Positions 46,109 to 55,907 are shown, counted from the stretch's first letter. The stretch is 64,000 nt of DNA from Siminovitchia fordii DSM 16014 = CIP 108821 (GCF_000374565.1 NZ_KB894697.1:55390-119389); one strand, 5' to 3'. Notes: generated by a model from the letters alone, not told the origin. A program made the numbers and translations.

Positions 46109-46230
46109 AGTTGTTATCTCCCAAAAAGAGAACAATAGGTTTAGCGAGGTAAGAAACCAAATCAACAGTTGATGCTTCAAAGGAATGCTTGAATTTTTCA
46201 AATTAACTTGTTATAATTATTCACAATAAA

Positions 46231-46257
46231 TGAAATGGCATTTTAAATAATGAAACA
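46231..46257 (+). promoter_or_regulatory. Possible IclR-type operator before the aminotransferase gene
   Basis: TGAAATGGCATTTTA (46231-46245) fits TGAAA-N5-TTTYA, the pattern of the palindrome at 51639, and a TGAAACA half-site follows at 46251. It lies 33 bp before the start codon. Confidence 0.4.
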
Positions 46258-46277
46258 AGAAATGGGGGGTCTTTGCT

Positions 46278-47597
46278 TTGAGTTTTATTGAATTAAAAAC
46301 AGCCATTCCTGGCCCAAAATCGTTGGACCTGTTAAAGCAACGTCAAGATGCTGTCCCAAATGGTATCTCTACAAACATACCGATAGGAGTCTTAAGTGCT
46401 TCTGGAGCTTTAATACGAGATGTTGACGGGAACCGTTTGATAGATTTAGCCGGAGGGATCGGCACAATAAACGTTGGACACTCGCCATCTGATATTGTCG
46501 AAGCCTTGAAAGAGCAGTTAGATCACTTTATTCATCCTGTTTTTCCTGTCACTATGTACGAAACTTACATTAAGCTGGCCGAAAAGCTAAATGATCTCGT
46601 TCCAGGGAAGTTTCCTAAAAAAACTATATTCTTTAACAGTGGTGCCGAGGGAGTTGAAAACGCAATCAAAATCGCTCGGCGGCATACAGGACGACCTGGT
46701 GTTATTTCATTTGAAAGGGGTTTTCATGGAAGAACCTTTATGACCATGTCACTGACAGGCAAAGTTAAAGACTTTAAACAAGGCTTTGGCCCAATGGCTA
46801 CGGATGTATACAGGGTCCCGTACCCTTACAGTTACCGTGATGAGCAAACCGATGAAGAACTGCTTAATCATTTCCAACGGTTATTCCAGGTGAGCGTAGA
46901 TCCACAGGACATTGCAGCTATTATCATGGAGCCTGTCCAAGGAGAAGGCGGACTTGTTGTTCCATCCTCTGAATTTGTTAAGGGAGTAAGGGAACTATGC
47001 AATGATCATGGGATTGTTTTGATAGCTGACGAGGTTCAAACAGGCTTCGCGCGTACAGGGAAATTGTTTGCTATGGAGCATTTTGGTGTTGAAGCGGATA
47101 TTACGGTAATGTCAAAATCAATCGCAGCCGGAATTCCTTTAGCAGCAGTGACTGGGAAGACTGACATAATGGATTCCCCTAAACTGAAAGAATTGGGGAC
47201 AACTTTGGGTGGAAGTCCACTGGGATGTGTAGCAGCCCTTAAAGTGTTGGAAATCATAGAAAAAGAGAATCTGGCCAACAGAGCGGAACGGATTGGCAGG
47301 CAGATCAAAAATCGATTGGAACATTCGTCGCCGTTCATTGGGGAAATAAGGGGACTCGGTGCCATGATAGGGATTGAAATGGTTAAAGATCAAGAGACCA
47401 TGGCGCCATATCCTGAAATAGTGAAACAAATGGTGAAGAAATGTTACGAAAACGGTGTGATCATTCTTACATCTGGTGCTTATGGAAACGTGATTCGGCT
47501 GTTGCCTCCGCTCGTCATCACTGATGAACAGCTGTCAGAAGCTTTGGATGTATTGGAGAATGTATTGTCTGAATTGGAAAACAAAACGACTGTTTGA
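46278..47597 (+). CDS. Class-III aminotransferase (4-aminobutyrate aminotransferase-like)
   Basis: A 439-residue PLP enzyme. PLP-binding features: NSGAEGVENAIKIAR, FHGRT, Asp251 in IADEVQTGFARTG, and the Schiff-base Lys280 in MSKSIAAGIPL. Closest in pattern to GabT, which moves the amino group of GABA or another omega-amino acid to 2-oxoglutarate. TTG 46278 has GGGGGG 7 bases upstream. It lies 45 bp before the ThDP-enzyme gene, so the two likely act in sequence on one substrate. The natural amine is not certain. Confidence 0.9.
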   Translation: MSFIELKTAIPGPKSLDLLKQRQDAVPNGISTNIPIGVLSASGALIRDVDGNRLIDLAGGIGTINVGHSPSDIVEALKEQLDHFIHPVFPVTMYETYIKLAEKLNDLVPGKFPKKTIFFNSGAEGVENAIKIARRHTGRPGVISFERGFHGRTFMTMSLTGKVKDFKQGFGPMATDVYRVPYPYSYRDEQTDEELLNHFQRLFQVSVDPQDIAAIIMEPVQGEGGLVVPSSEFVKGVRELCNDHGIVLIADEVQTGFARTGKLFAMEHFGVEADITVMSKSIAAGIPLAAVTGKTDIMDSPKLKELGTTLGGSPLGCVAALKVLEIIEKENLANRAERIGRQIKNRLEHSSPFIGEIRGLGAMIGIEMVKDQETMAPYPEIVKQMVKKCYENGVIILTSGAYGNVIRLLPPLVITDEQLSEALDVLENVLSELENKTTV

Positions 47598-47642
47598 ATT
47601 GTTAAGCTAAGCATGCGCTGAAGAAAGGGAGAGATTTTTATC

Positions 47643-49301
47643 ATGGGTAAAAGAATGACTGTGGCTGATGCCATCGTAAAATGTATGGAGTTGGAGGGAG
47701 TATCGAAAGCGTTTTGCGTACCCGGAGAAAGTTATTTGCCGTTAATGGACAGCATCTACGACTCTGAAGAGATTGATTTAATATCCGCTCGCCATGAGGG
47801 TGGGGCAGCTTTTATGGCTGAGGCATTTGGTAAAGCGACAAGGAAACCTGCTGTAGCAATGGCTACCAGGGGTGTAGGTGGGGCAAATTTGGCTATAGGA
47901 ATACACACAGCCTACCAGGACTCAACGCCGATGGTTGTCTTTTTGGGGCAGGTTCACAGCAAATTTCGTGGGAGAGAAGGATTTCAGGAAGTGGAGCTAG
48001 ACCAATTCTTCAGCCATATCGCGAAGTGGACAGTTGAGTTAAGGGATGCCGAGCGTACACCTGAATTAATACAACGGGCTTTTAGGATAGCGCAAACGGG
48101 TCGTCCGGGACCGGTCATCGTATCGCTTCCAGAGGATGTATTAGTGGAAGAAGCGGAAATGAATTTTGGCTCCCCAGTGATTATTCCTGCTCCGTGTCCG
48201 GCATTAGAAGAGATCAATCAGGTGAAAGAATTGTTAGCGTCAGCTCAATATCCTGTCATTTTGGCAGGGGGAGGAGTTATTGCTTCACATGCAGAACAAC
48301 TTTTAGTTCAATTTGCGGAGAAATATGACATTCCGGTAGTGGCATCTTTTCGGCGCCATGATGCGTTTCCAAATAACCATAGACTGTACACGGGCCATGC
48401 AGGATTAGGCACGTTTCCTTCGGTCTTAAATACACTGCGGGAAGCGGATCTGGTTTTAGCCATTGGAACGCGTCTTTCCGAAGTGACGACACAGGATTAC
48501 AGTATTATTTCTGACCGGCAGAAACTCATTCACATTGATATTGACTACAATACGATTGGCAAGGTATATAACCCTGATATCGGAATCGTATCTGATGCAA
48601 AGACAGCCCTGAAAGAACTTTTAACTGTAGATATGGACAGACAATGGACGGAATGGAGCACGAAGAGAAGGGCTGATTATGTACAAGACTTGATGGTTGA
48701 TACGAATGAAGATGAGCAATGGATTAATATCAAACAGGTTATTCAAACGATGCAAGAAAACCTTCAGGAAGATGCCATTATAACAAATGATGCTGGAAAT
48801 TTTGCTGGCTGGCTACACAGCTTTTACTCATTTAACCAACCCAAAACGTATATTGGGCCGACCTCAGGTGCAATGGGTTATGGTCTTCCTGCAGCCATCG
48901 GTGCCAAAATGGCCCATCCGCAAAAAACTGTTGTTTCGTTATCTGGTGATGGAGGGTTCATGATGACGGTTCAGGAGCTGGAGACAGCCTCAAGGTATGG
49001 AGTTCCTGTCATTGCACTGGTCTTTAATAACAGCTTGTATGGAACAATCAGGATGCATCAGGAAATTCACTATCCAGAAAGAGTGATTGGTACTGAGCTG
49101 AATCATGTAGATTTTGCAAAAATGGGGGAATCCCTCGGGGTAAAAGCAGTAAAAGTAAGAACGAATAAAGAGTTTGATCAAGTGTTTAAGGAGGCTTTAT
49201 CCTCTGAAAAGCCTATGGTTATTGAAATTGCTACCAATCCGGAAAAAATATCAATTAGCGAAACAATTAGCTCTATTAGAGAAAAAAGCACCAGCGTTTA
49301 A
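47643..49301 (+). CDS. ThDP-dependent acetolactate-synthase-like enzyme
   Basis: A 552-residue enzyme of the acetolactate synthase/2-oxo-acid decarboxylase family: catalytic Glu52 in SARHEGGAAFMAEAFG, and the ThDP-Mg motif GDGGFMMTVQELETASRYGVPVIALVFNNSLYG. The Pyr, central and PP domains are full length. No small regulatory subunit gene accompanies it, and it follows an aminotransferase, so a catabolic role on a 2-oxo acid is more likely than branched-chain amino-acid synthesis. GGGAGAG precedes ATG 47643. Confidence 0.88.
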   Translation: MGKRMTVADAIVKCMELEGVSKAFCVPGESYLPLMDSIYDSEEIDLISARHEGGAAFMAEAFGKATRKPAVAMATRGVGGANLAIGIHTAYQDSTPMVVFLGQVHSKFRGREGFQEVELDQFFSHIAKWTVELRDAERTPELIQRAFRIAQTGRPGPVIVSLPEDVLVEEAEMNFGSPVIIPAPCPALEEINQVKELLASAQYPVILAGGGVIASHAEQLLVQFAEKYDIPVVASFRRHDAFPNNHRLYTGHAGLGTFPSVLNTLREADLVLAIGTRLSEVTTQDYSIISDRQKLIHIDIDYNTIGKVYNPDIGIVSDAKTALKELLTVDMDRQWTEWSTKRRADYVQDLMVDTNEDEQWINIKQVIQTMQENLQEDAIITNDAGNFAGWLHSFYSFNQPKTYIGPTSGAMGYGLPAAIGAKMAHPQKTVVSLSGDGGFMMTVQELETASRYGVPVIALVFNNSLYGTIRMHQEIHYPERVIGTELNHVDFAKMGESLGVKAVKVRTNKEFDQVFKEALSSEKPMVIEIATNPEKISISETISSIREKSTSV

Positions 49302-49392
49302 TGGCAAATGACCAAATTATATTAAGATATTTATGTATAGAGGCCATGCTGGTTTCTCTTGCTAAATCCTTACCTATTTTGGAATATGTGAA

Positions 49393-49420
49393 AAACTCCC
49401 TCAACTGTTTGAGGGAGTTT
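49393..49420. terminator. Terminator after the ThDP-enzyme gene
   Basis: AAACTCCCTCAA pairs perfectly with TTGAGGGAGTTT. Confidence 0.85.
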
Positions 49421-49826
49421 CTCTTTAAAATGGTCTATAATATCTTTGATACTGTATTTATTATAGAAATTTTATAAAATAAGTTCTTCTTGAGGGAGAA
49501 TAGCTTTATAGATTAACGGTTGTTCAATTTTAATGTTAGCCGTCTCAGATGTGGGCATAGGTGAGTTGTATCGTATCGCTGGAAGGCAAATGTCAGTAGA
49601 TTTATCCCAGCCTTTTTACCATTTTCTTATCTTGCTGTATAAACTGGGACATTTCTCTAATTTTTGCAACTAACTAGAATAACCACTATATTAAGACATA
49701 TGTAGTAAAAAATTGATTCAAAATCAAAACTATAAATTAGTGTTATGAAAAATGAAAAAAGCAGTTATTTAAATGCTCATGAACTGCTAAATTTATAATC
49801 CTATAATATAGGGGGTTGGAATTGAG
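49421..49826. other. Intergenic region before the IclR gene
   Basis: No gene seen. AGCAGTT (49760) and AACTGCT (49782) can form a 7-bp hairpin in the leader of the IclR gene. Confidence 0.35.
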
Positions 49827-50585
49827 ATGAACCAAAGTGTTGTTAAAGCATTAAAATTGTTGGATTTTTTTACAGAAGATGAACCGGAATTGTCACTCAA
49901 AGAAATTGCTAATAGATCTAATTTGCCAAAGCCAACTGCTTATCGTCTTCTTTCTGCTTTGGAAAATCAAAACTTCTTGTACAAAATAAAAGAATCTAAC
50001 CATGATAGCCGTTATCGATTAGGTTTAAAATTACTTGAATTGGGCCAGTTAGTTTCCGATCAATTGGAGTTGAGAGAAATTGCCCGCCCGCTAATGGAAG
50101 AATTGGCTAAAGAAATAAACGAAGCTGTCCACTTAGTTATTATCAATAATAATCAGGCTACATATATAGAAAAAGTAGAAAGTTCCCGTGCACTTAGACT
50201 ATATACGAGAATAGGAAAAACTTCCCCTCTATATATAGGTTCAGGCCCGAAGTTGTTATTAGCTTACTTACCGAGGGAAAGACAAGAGAGCATTCTTTCA
50301 AGCCTTGACTTTCCGATAGGAAATACGAAATCTATTAATAGGGAACAACTGTTGCAGGAACTGGAGTGTATTCGTGCAAAAGGCTACTCTTATAGCGAAG
50401 GCGAGCAGGACGCAGATACCATTGGAATATCGTATCCCATTTACGATCATACGAATGAAGTAGTTGCAGCTTTAACTGTAAGTGGGTTAGCAAGATACTT
50501 TGAAGGAGATAATAAAAAAATTATCATAGAAAACACAGCACAAGTGGCAAAAGAGATTTCTAATAAAATGGGCTATCAAGTTTAA
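49827..50585 (+). CDS. IclR-family transcriptional regulator
   Basis: A 252-residue IclR protein: N-terminal winged helix (VVKALKLLDFFTEDEPELSLKEIANRSNLPKPTAYRLLSALENQNFL) and the C-terminal effector domain (LYTRIGKTSPLYIGSGPKLLLAYLPRERQ, RAKGYSYSEGEQDADTIGISYPIYDH). Such proteins control uptake and breakdown of small organic acids. It sits beside the EctC/SSS/amidase genes, whose divergent promoter holds a TGAAACA-A-TGTTTCA palindrome, and the aminotransferase pair behind a similar site; all are plausible targets. Confidence 0.93.
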   Translation: MNQSVVKALKLLDFFTEDEPELSLKEIANRSNLPKPTAYRLLSALENQNFLYKIKESNHDSRYRLGLKLLELGQLVSDQLELREIARPLMEELAKEINEAVHLVIINNNQATYIEKVESSRALRLYTRIGKTSPLYIGSGPKLLLAYLPRERQESILSSLDFPIGNTKSINREQLLQELECIRAKGYSYSEGEQDADTIGISYPIYDHTNEVVAALTVSGLARYFEGDNKKIIIENTAQVAKEISNKMGYQV

Positions 50586-51140
50586 TATAATAATATGCCC
50601 GGAGGAAAATAGGCCATCCGCAGAAAGCAGCATCTTCGAAATGGGGCGGTTAATGGATCCTTTCGGAATAGGTTCTGCAAAAAGTCGTTGTCTAAGTATA
50701 ATTGCAGGAAACATTTAGGAACGGCTACCCGGAAATTAATAACAACCCAGATAGCATCAAACTAATGAATCCGCTGAAAGATCCGAACTCTCCGAAGCCT
50801 TCCTCTATAGCGTTTATCAATGCTGCGTATGTTCATGTTTTCCCAGTTACCAGTGAGATATCATCCATTCCACCTAGATTAAGAGCCCCGTTCCTGGTAA
50901 TCTACTTCGGGACAATTCCTTTCGGTCAACAGTCTAAATATGCATTATAACAAAGGCGTGGTCTCTTTACGCCGATTCATCAAGTCCTTTAAATTCTTAA
51001 AACGATAATGAATTGAAAACATCAGGCAAATACCTTGTGTAAAGGTATATGCCTGTGTATGTTGAAAAGATGAAAAAATGGAAAAATTTTGATGTCTTCC
51101 CTCTCAAGTTGCTCCTTGAAGAGCTGTTTTGCTGGCGTTT
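50586..51140. other. Degenerate region between IclR and EctC genes
   Basis: No intact gene. On the minus strand, 50720-50950 reads TRNGALNLGGMDDISLVTGKT ... TYAALINAIEEGFGEFGSFSGFISLMLSGLLLISG with several stops, the look of a decayed membrane protein of unknown family. AGGCA.ATACCTT/AAGGTATATGCCT (51025-51053) is a hairpin. Confidence 0.35.
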
Positions 51141-51545
51141 TTATTCAGCGATTGCAGGATATGTCCCTTCCTCATCGTGGATTTCTTCCCCAGTTAACGG
51201 AGGATTAAATGTACAAACCAGACGCATATCGGAGCTTGTGGCTCTTAAATAATGTTTGTCATGTTTATCTAACGCATAGAGGATGCCTGGATAGATTTTG
51301 TAAATTTCCCCAGTCTTATTACCATCTTTATCAGCTATTTCGACTTCACCTTCCCCTTCAATACAATAACAAGCTTCAAAATGATTTTTATACCATATGT
51401 AGGTTTCTGTTCCCTTCTTAATGATTGTTTCTGTCATGGAAAATCCCATACCATCTTTATGAAGTAATAACCTTCTACTGCTCCAATTCTCTCCGGAAAC
51501 ATCATATTTACTATTTATGATTTCTTTAATATTTCTGACTATCAT
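51141..51545 (-). CDS. ectC: L-ectoine synthase, orphan
   Basis: A 134-residue cupin, full length for EctC, which cyclises N-gamma-acetyl-diaminobutyrate to ectoine. Metal ligands of characterised EctC enzymes line up with Glu57 (HFEACYCIEGEGEVEI), Tyr85 (IYKIYPGILY) and the His of ALDKHDKHYL; FNPPLTGEEIHDEEGTYP is the family C terminus. No ectA, ectB or ectD is in the window, so it is an orphan copy. It is divergent from an SSS transporter and an amidase, with an IclR gene nearby, which suggests it acts with imported precursors or in recycling. Confidence 0.88.
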   Translation of the reverse strand: MIVRNIKEIINSKYDVSGENWSSRRLLLHKDGMGFSMTETIIKKGTETYIWYKNHFEACYCIEGEGEVEIADKDGNKTGEIYKIYPGILYALDKHDKHYLRATSSDMRLVCTFNPPLTGEEIHDEEGTYPAIAE

Positions 51546-51638
51546 ATCTCTATACCTCCAGTTGGAATTTTAATAATATTTACTATAGACAAATAGTACT
51601 ACAGTATTCTATAATATTCAATAAGTTATTTGAAAAAA

Positions 51639-51665
51639 TGAAACAATGTTTCATTTAATGAAACA
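51639..51665. promoter_or_regulatory. IclR-type palindromic operator between ectC and the SSS gene
   Basis: TGAAACAATGTTTCA (51639-51653) is a perfect palindrome around one base, the size and form of IclR-family sites, and a further TGAAACA half-site lies at 51659. It overlaps the promoter region of the divergent pair. Confidence 0.65.
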
Positions 51666-51676
51666 GGGGAGGCCTA

Positions 51677-53143
51677 ATGGAAAATATTATCGCAGTAGAA
51701 CTCATACTCTATTTTGTACTTGTTTTTGGAGTGGGATATTATTTTAGCCGTAGAAAGATGACCCATTCTGATTTTTTACTTGGAGGAAAGCAGTTGCCTG
51801 GATGGGCACTTGCCTTTTCGGAAAGGGCAACTGGTGAATCTTCCTGGTTATTGTTAGGGTTTACAGGTTTTGTATTTGTGAATGGCTTGTCATCAATTTG
51901 GGTCATAAGCGGTATGGGCCTTGGTATTATTGTATCTTGGCTATTTCTGGCGAAGAAATTTATGGAAGAAAGAGATAAGTATGATGTTTTGACACTTCCT
52001 GATTATTTGGCAACCCGATTTCCATCCCACGGAAAGTTAATCCGTTATTTTGTGACTATTTTGATTTTAGTGTTTTTCACTTTCTATCTTGGGGCTCAAA
52101 TAGCCGGGGCGGGGAAAACCCTGTTGACCACTTTTAATTTAAATCCAATTATCGGGCTTCTTTTATGTACGGCAGCAGTCATTGTACTTGCCTTTCTTGG
52201 AGGCTTTGTGTCTGTCGTTTGGACAGATATGATTCAGAGTATGATGATGTTGCTTACTCTTACCATACTTCCGATTTTAGCTTTTATTCAGATTTATACC
52301 AATGATATTTCTCTGACGGCAGCCTTGGATAATGCAGGAAACGGTGTGAATTCTTGGACTGGCGGCTTAACAGGCTTTGCTTTTGGCGCTTTGTTTTTCA
52401 ATAACTTCACATGGTTTTTCGGATACTTGGGAGGGCAGCCGCAACTCAGTTCCCGTTTCATGGCATTAAAAAATCCAAAAGAAGTAAAAGTAGCGAGTAT
52501 AACGGGTATTGTATGGATGGTTTTGGCGTTTTTGGGAGCTTTTTTGATAGGTATCACGGCTATAGCCCTCTATAATTCTGGTGAATTTACAGATGTTGAA
52601 ACGATCCTGCCAACGATGATTTTAGATTTGACACCACCATGGATTAGCGGTATTTTACTGGCGGGTATTCTAGCAGCGATTATTACTACTGCTGACTCTC
52701 AAATCATGGTCGTCACTAGTTCGGTTACAGAAGATATCATGAATAAAAGTTTAAAGATGAAATTAAGCGATAAAAAGTGGATTTTTGTCTCAAGAATAGT
52801 CATCATCGCTTCGGGTATGTTAGGCTTAATTATCGCTTTAATGTCTAAATCACTTGTTTACGCTGTTGTAAGTTGGGCATGGACCGGAGTAGGGGCTACT
52901 CTTTCACCAGCGATATTGCTCACTTTCTTCTGGAAACGGTATTCTGGTGTCGGGGCGCTGGCAACAGTAGCTTCAGGGCTCATCTGCACACTTATATGGA
53001 TCAATTCACCACTTGAGGAAATATTAAGTTCCCGTTTTACAACATTTTTTATCGCATCCTTGTTTGGAATCGTTTTCAGTTTGATCTATCCCGATAAAGC
53101 GGAAAAATCTATTCACCATGAAAAACAGGTTATTGAATCTTAA
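51677..53143 (+). CDS. Sodium:solute symporter (SSS family, PutP-like)
   Basis: A 488-residue, about 13-TM carrier. SSS features include YFSRRKMTHSDFLLGGKQLPGWALAFSERATGESSWLLLGFTGFVF, LTLPDYLATRFPS, GGFVSVVWTDMIQSMMML, and AAIITTADSQIMVVTSSVTEDI with the Na+-site Ser/Thr pairs. PutP carries proline; relatives carry other osmolytes. GGGGAGG lies 4 bases before the ATG. Its operon partner, 27 bp downstream, is an amidase, so the substrate may be an amide or cyclic amino compound. An ectoine-like solute is a guess from the divergent ectC. Confidence 0.9.
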   Translation: MENIIAVELILYFVLVFGVGYYFSRRKMTHSDFLLGGKQLPGWALAFSERATGESSWLLLGFTGFVFVNGLSSIWVISGMGLGIIVSWLFLAKKFMEERDKYDVLTLPDYLATRFPSHGKLIRYFVTILILVFFTFYLGAQIAGAGKTLLTTFNLNPIIGLLLCTAAVIVLAFLGGFVSVVWTDMIQSMMMLLTLTILPILAFIQIYTNDISLTAALDNAGNGVNSWTGGLTGFAFGALFFNNFTWFFGYLGGQPQLSSRFMALKNPKEVKVASITGIVWMVLAFLGAFLIGITAIALYNSGEFTDVETILPTMILDLTPPWISGILLAGILAAIITTADSQIMVVTSSVTEDIMNKSLKMKLSDKKWIFVSRIVIIASGMLGLIIALMSKSLVYAVVSWAWTGVGATLSPAILLTFFWKRYSGVGALATVASGLICTLIWINSPLEEILSSRFTTFFIASLFGIVFSLIYPDKAEKSIHHEKQVIES

Positions 53144-53169
53144 TTTTTCAAAACTAAGGAGAAAGTAAA

Positions 53170-54558
53170 TTGTTAAACTTTGATATTACCACTCTCCATA
53201 ATGAGTATAAAAATAGAACTATTTCTCCGGTCGAAGTACTGGAATGGCTATATGCCAGAATTGATCGTTTTTCCGGTTTAAATGCTTATGTAACCGTTTG
53301 TAAAGAGGAAGCTTTGCAACAGGCTAAGAAAGCGGAAGAGCTGTTTAAAAAAGAAACTGATCATAATATTTTACTGGGGATTCCAATCGGGCTTAAGGAC
53401 CTCATTCATACAAAAGGGATTAGAACAACAATGGGTTCTGGTGCGTATAAGGATTTTATTCCGACAGAAGACGCAGAAGTTGTGAAAAAAATAAAAGCAA
53501 CAGGATCAGTGCTTGTCGGAAAGCAGAATACACATGAACTTGCTTACGGTACAACGGGGGATGATTCTTTTTTTGGGCCGATGAAAAATCCCTATAATAC
53601 TAATAAAATTGCAGGGGGCTCCAGTGGCGGTTCGGCCTCTGCAACAGCGGCAAACTTATGCTGGGCATCTTTAGGGACTGATACGAGCGGATCGGTTCGA
53701 ATTCCATCTGCTTTATGTGGTGTTGTGGGAATGAAGCCTACACAAGGAAAAATAAACAATTCCGGTATTCAGCCTCTTAGTTGGTCAATGGATACTGTTG
53801 GTCCCATTACAAGAACTGTTTTGGATAATGCAATCATTTTTGATGCAATTAGTGGTTTATTAGGCTCCTCCCAATCCGTTTCCAGAAAATTAAAAGAATA
53901 TCCGCTGCGAAGTTTAAATGATAAAAAGTTAGGGATACCAACTTCATACTTTTATGAGAATGTGGACGTAGAGGTCAAAAGAAAGGTGATGGATGCAATA
54001 AAAGTATTCGAAAGCCTTGGAGCCACAATTCTAGAGGTAGACCTCGATATTCCGGAAATGGATCAAGCAATGGAGATTAGCAGTGCAATAGACCGGGCCG
54101 AAGCGTATCTTATTCATCAATCAATCGCCAATGATTATAACAATCTGTTAGGAAATGAAACCCGACGCCGTATTTTACATGGAGCGGAATATCGTGCCTA
54201 TGAGTATATCCTTGCCAAGCAATTAAAAAGTAAATTAACTGCAAAGTATAAACAAGCGTTTGACACTGTTGACGCTATTATTACGCCAACAGTTCCAATT
54301 CTTTCTACTGATGTTGGAGCGGATACAGTCATCATTGATGGAAGTACTCAAAGTGTGCGTTCAGCACTTATGCGTTTTACTTTTTTTGCAAATTATATCG
54401 GTATACCAGGAATGACGATGCCTTGTGGAAAAGCGGAGAATGGACTGCCAATCGGTGTTCAATTATTGGGTCATTGGGACCATGAAGAGGTACTTTATTT
54501 AATTGCATATGAATTAGAAACGGCTCTTCATTTATCCAAGGAACTTTCAATTGTTTAG
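53170..54558 (+). CDS. Amidase-signature-family hydrolase
   Basis: A 462-residue amidase. The catalytic triad is visible: Lys76 in GIPIGLKDLIHTKG, cis-Ser151 in AGGSSGGSASATAA, and nucleophile Ser175 in LGTDTSGSVRIPSALCG. It cleaves amide bonds of small molecules; it is not GatA by context, since gatB/gatC are absent. Start TTG 53170 follows AAGGAG. It follows the SSS transporter in the same operon, so it probably acts on the compound that transporter brings in. Confidence 0.9.
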   Translation: MLNFDITTLHNEYKNRTISPVEVLEWLYARIDRFSGLNAYVTVCKEEALQQAKKAEELFKKETDHNILLGIPIGLKDLIHTKGIRTTMGSGAYKDFIPTEDAEVVKKIKATGSVLVGKQNTHELAYGTTGDDSFFGPMKNPYNTNKIAGGSSGGSASATAANLCWASLGTDTSGSVRIPSALCGVVGMKPTQGKINNSGIQPLSWSMDTVGPITRTVLDNAIIFDAISGLLGSSQSVSRKLKEYPLRSLNDKKLGIPTSYFYENVDVEVKRKVMDAIKVFESLGATILEVDLDIPEMDQAMEISSAIDRAEAYLIHQSIANDYNNLLGNETRRRILHGAEYRAYEYILAKQLKSKLTAKYKQAFDTVDAIITPTVPILSTDVGADTVIIDGSTQSVRSALMRFTFFANYIGIPGMTMPCGKAENGLPIGVQLLGHWDHEEVLYLIAYELETALHLSKELSIV

Positions 54559-54604
54559 ACAAGAATAGCTGCGGCCTTACAGGTATCGTTTAACCTCAGC
54601 ACGA

Positions 54605-54641
54605 AAAAGACTGACAAGCACTTTACTTGTCAGTCTTTTAT
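54605..54641. terminator. Bidirectional terminator
   Basis: AAAGACTGACAAG pairs perfectly with CTTGTCAGTCTTT; it overlaps the stop of the convergent HAD gene. Confidence 0.9.
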
Positions 54642-55421
54642 TTCCTCCAAAACCTCATAAAGATCGGTCAATTGGCTGATTTCATAGGAGGGTTCTACCT
54701 CGTTCCGCTCTTTTTGCTCTCTGTTGATCCAGACAGATTTGATTCCGGCACGATTGGCTCCCAGGATATCAGTATTTAAGTTGTCACCGACCATGACTGC
54801 CTCCTCTTTTTGTAGAGACATTAATGACAAGGCATGCTCAAATATTCCTCTATCAGGCTTTCCTTTTCCGTAACCGCCAGAGATGACGATATGGTCAAAG
54901 TATGGGGCCAGCTCCGGAGTGATGGCCAGCTTTGTATTTTGCAAGTCTGGTGATCCATTTGTAATGAGCACTAGGCGATAATCTTTTTTTAATGTATCCA
55001 ATACCTGGAATGTGTCGTCATAAACAAAAGGAACCTTTCGGCGGTTCTTCGGGAAGAGTTCGCCCAGTTCGGCGCCAAACGCCAGGTCATCTATGCCCAA
55101 CTGCTTTAATCCCAATGTCCATGCATTTTTGCGATATTCCGGAACAATGTTGCTCAGTTTCCGAAAATCCTCTGTTTCATCCTTGAACTCTCCCCACAAT
55201 CCTTCAAAAGGGTTAATCCCAATCATTTGGGTAAATGGAAAAGTTTCATAGGAAGAATAGAGCTCCCTGGCATTCTCGCGTACCGCTTCTTCCAACCGGT
55301 CCGGGTCTATTCCGAATCTTTCTTCAGCAAATTTGCATGTCGCGGCAAAAGCCTCTTTTACACTTTTTTGATCCCATAAAAGTGTATCGTCTAAGTCGAA
55401 AAAAATTGCCTTAATCATCAT
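54630..55421 (-). CDS. HAD-superfamily phosphatase (YsaA/YjjG-like)
   Basis: A 263-residue HAD hydrolase with the four motifs: [11 protein letters not shown] (nucleophile Asp), [23 protein letters not shown] (Lys) and [14 protein letters not shown]. The helical cap lies between the first two. ATYDTL-type spacing and the [16 protein letters not shown] segment recall B. subtilis YsaA, a phosphatase with phosphoserine or nucleotide activity in relatives. ATG 55421 has AAGTGGGG upstream; GTG 55430 is also in frame. Confidence 0.88.
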   Translation of the reverse strand: MMIKAIFFDLDDTLLWDQKSVKEAFAATCKFAEERFGIDPDRLEEAVRENARELYSSYETFPFTQMIGINPFEGLWGEFKDETEDFRKLSNIVPEYRKNAWTLGLKQLGIDDLAFGAELGELFPKNRRKVPFVYDDTFQVLDTLKKDYRLVLITNGSPDLQNTKLAITPELAPYFDHIVISGGYGKGKPDRGIFEHALSLMSLQKEEAVMVGDNLNTDILGANRAGIKSVWINREQKERNEVEPSYEISQLTDLYEVLEEIKD

Positions 55422-55907
55422 ATTCCCCACTTTGATTTATTCATTGGTTACTAGTCTTATTCTAACCATAGAACGGTATAAATTCTAGCCTTTGCTATTC
55501 AGTCGTTATTCTTCATCTTTCATTTCATATTATATAATTTAAAATTATTTTTTTGATAATTTTATTAGATAAGTAACTGTTTATGGCGTGTTTTGTGTCA
55601 TCTTTTATGATTCGCTCTTGGCGTGATTTTTGCATATATAAAATAAAGATTCATAAGAATGTAACCGTTTTCCAATAAAATATTGTGATGAAGTCATTGT
55701 CTGTCCAGCATAAAAATAAAATGATTAGAAAGGAGAACGCGAGGTGAATGGGTTTAAATATTTGAAAGTATTCATTTAAAATAAAACAATAATGTATGCC
55801 CATTATGATGACGTTGCAGTAAACATAGCAGGAGGTGAAAACTATACCACCCAGCATAAATCAAACTTATTGTATTGGATCCGTTTGGTTGCGTGGTTTT
55901 TTATACG
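55422..55907. other. Intergenic region with a possible short leader ORF
   Basis: An AAAGGAG site at about 55728 precedes GTG 55743, which starts a 12-codon frame MNGFKYLKVFI; GCGAGG is immediately before it. A second strong AGGAGGTGA at 55830 has no ATG, GTG or TTG at the right distance, only ATA. Both may be remnants of genes disrupted upstream of the racemase relative. Confidence 0.35.
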
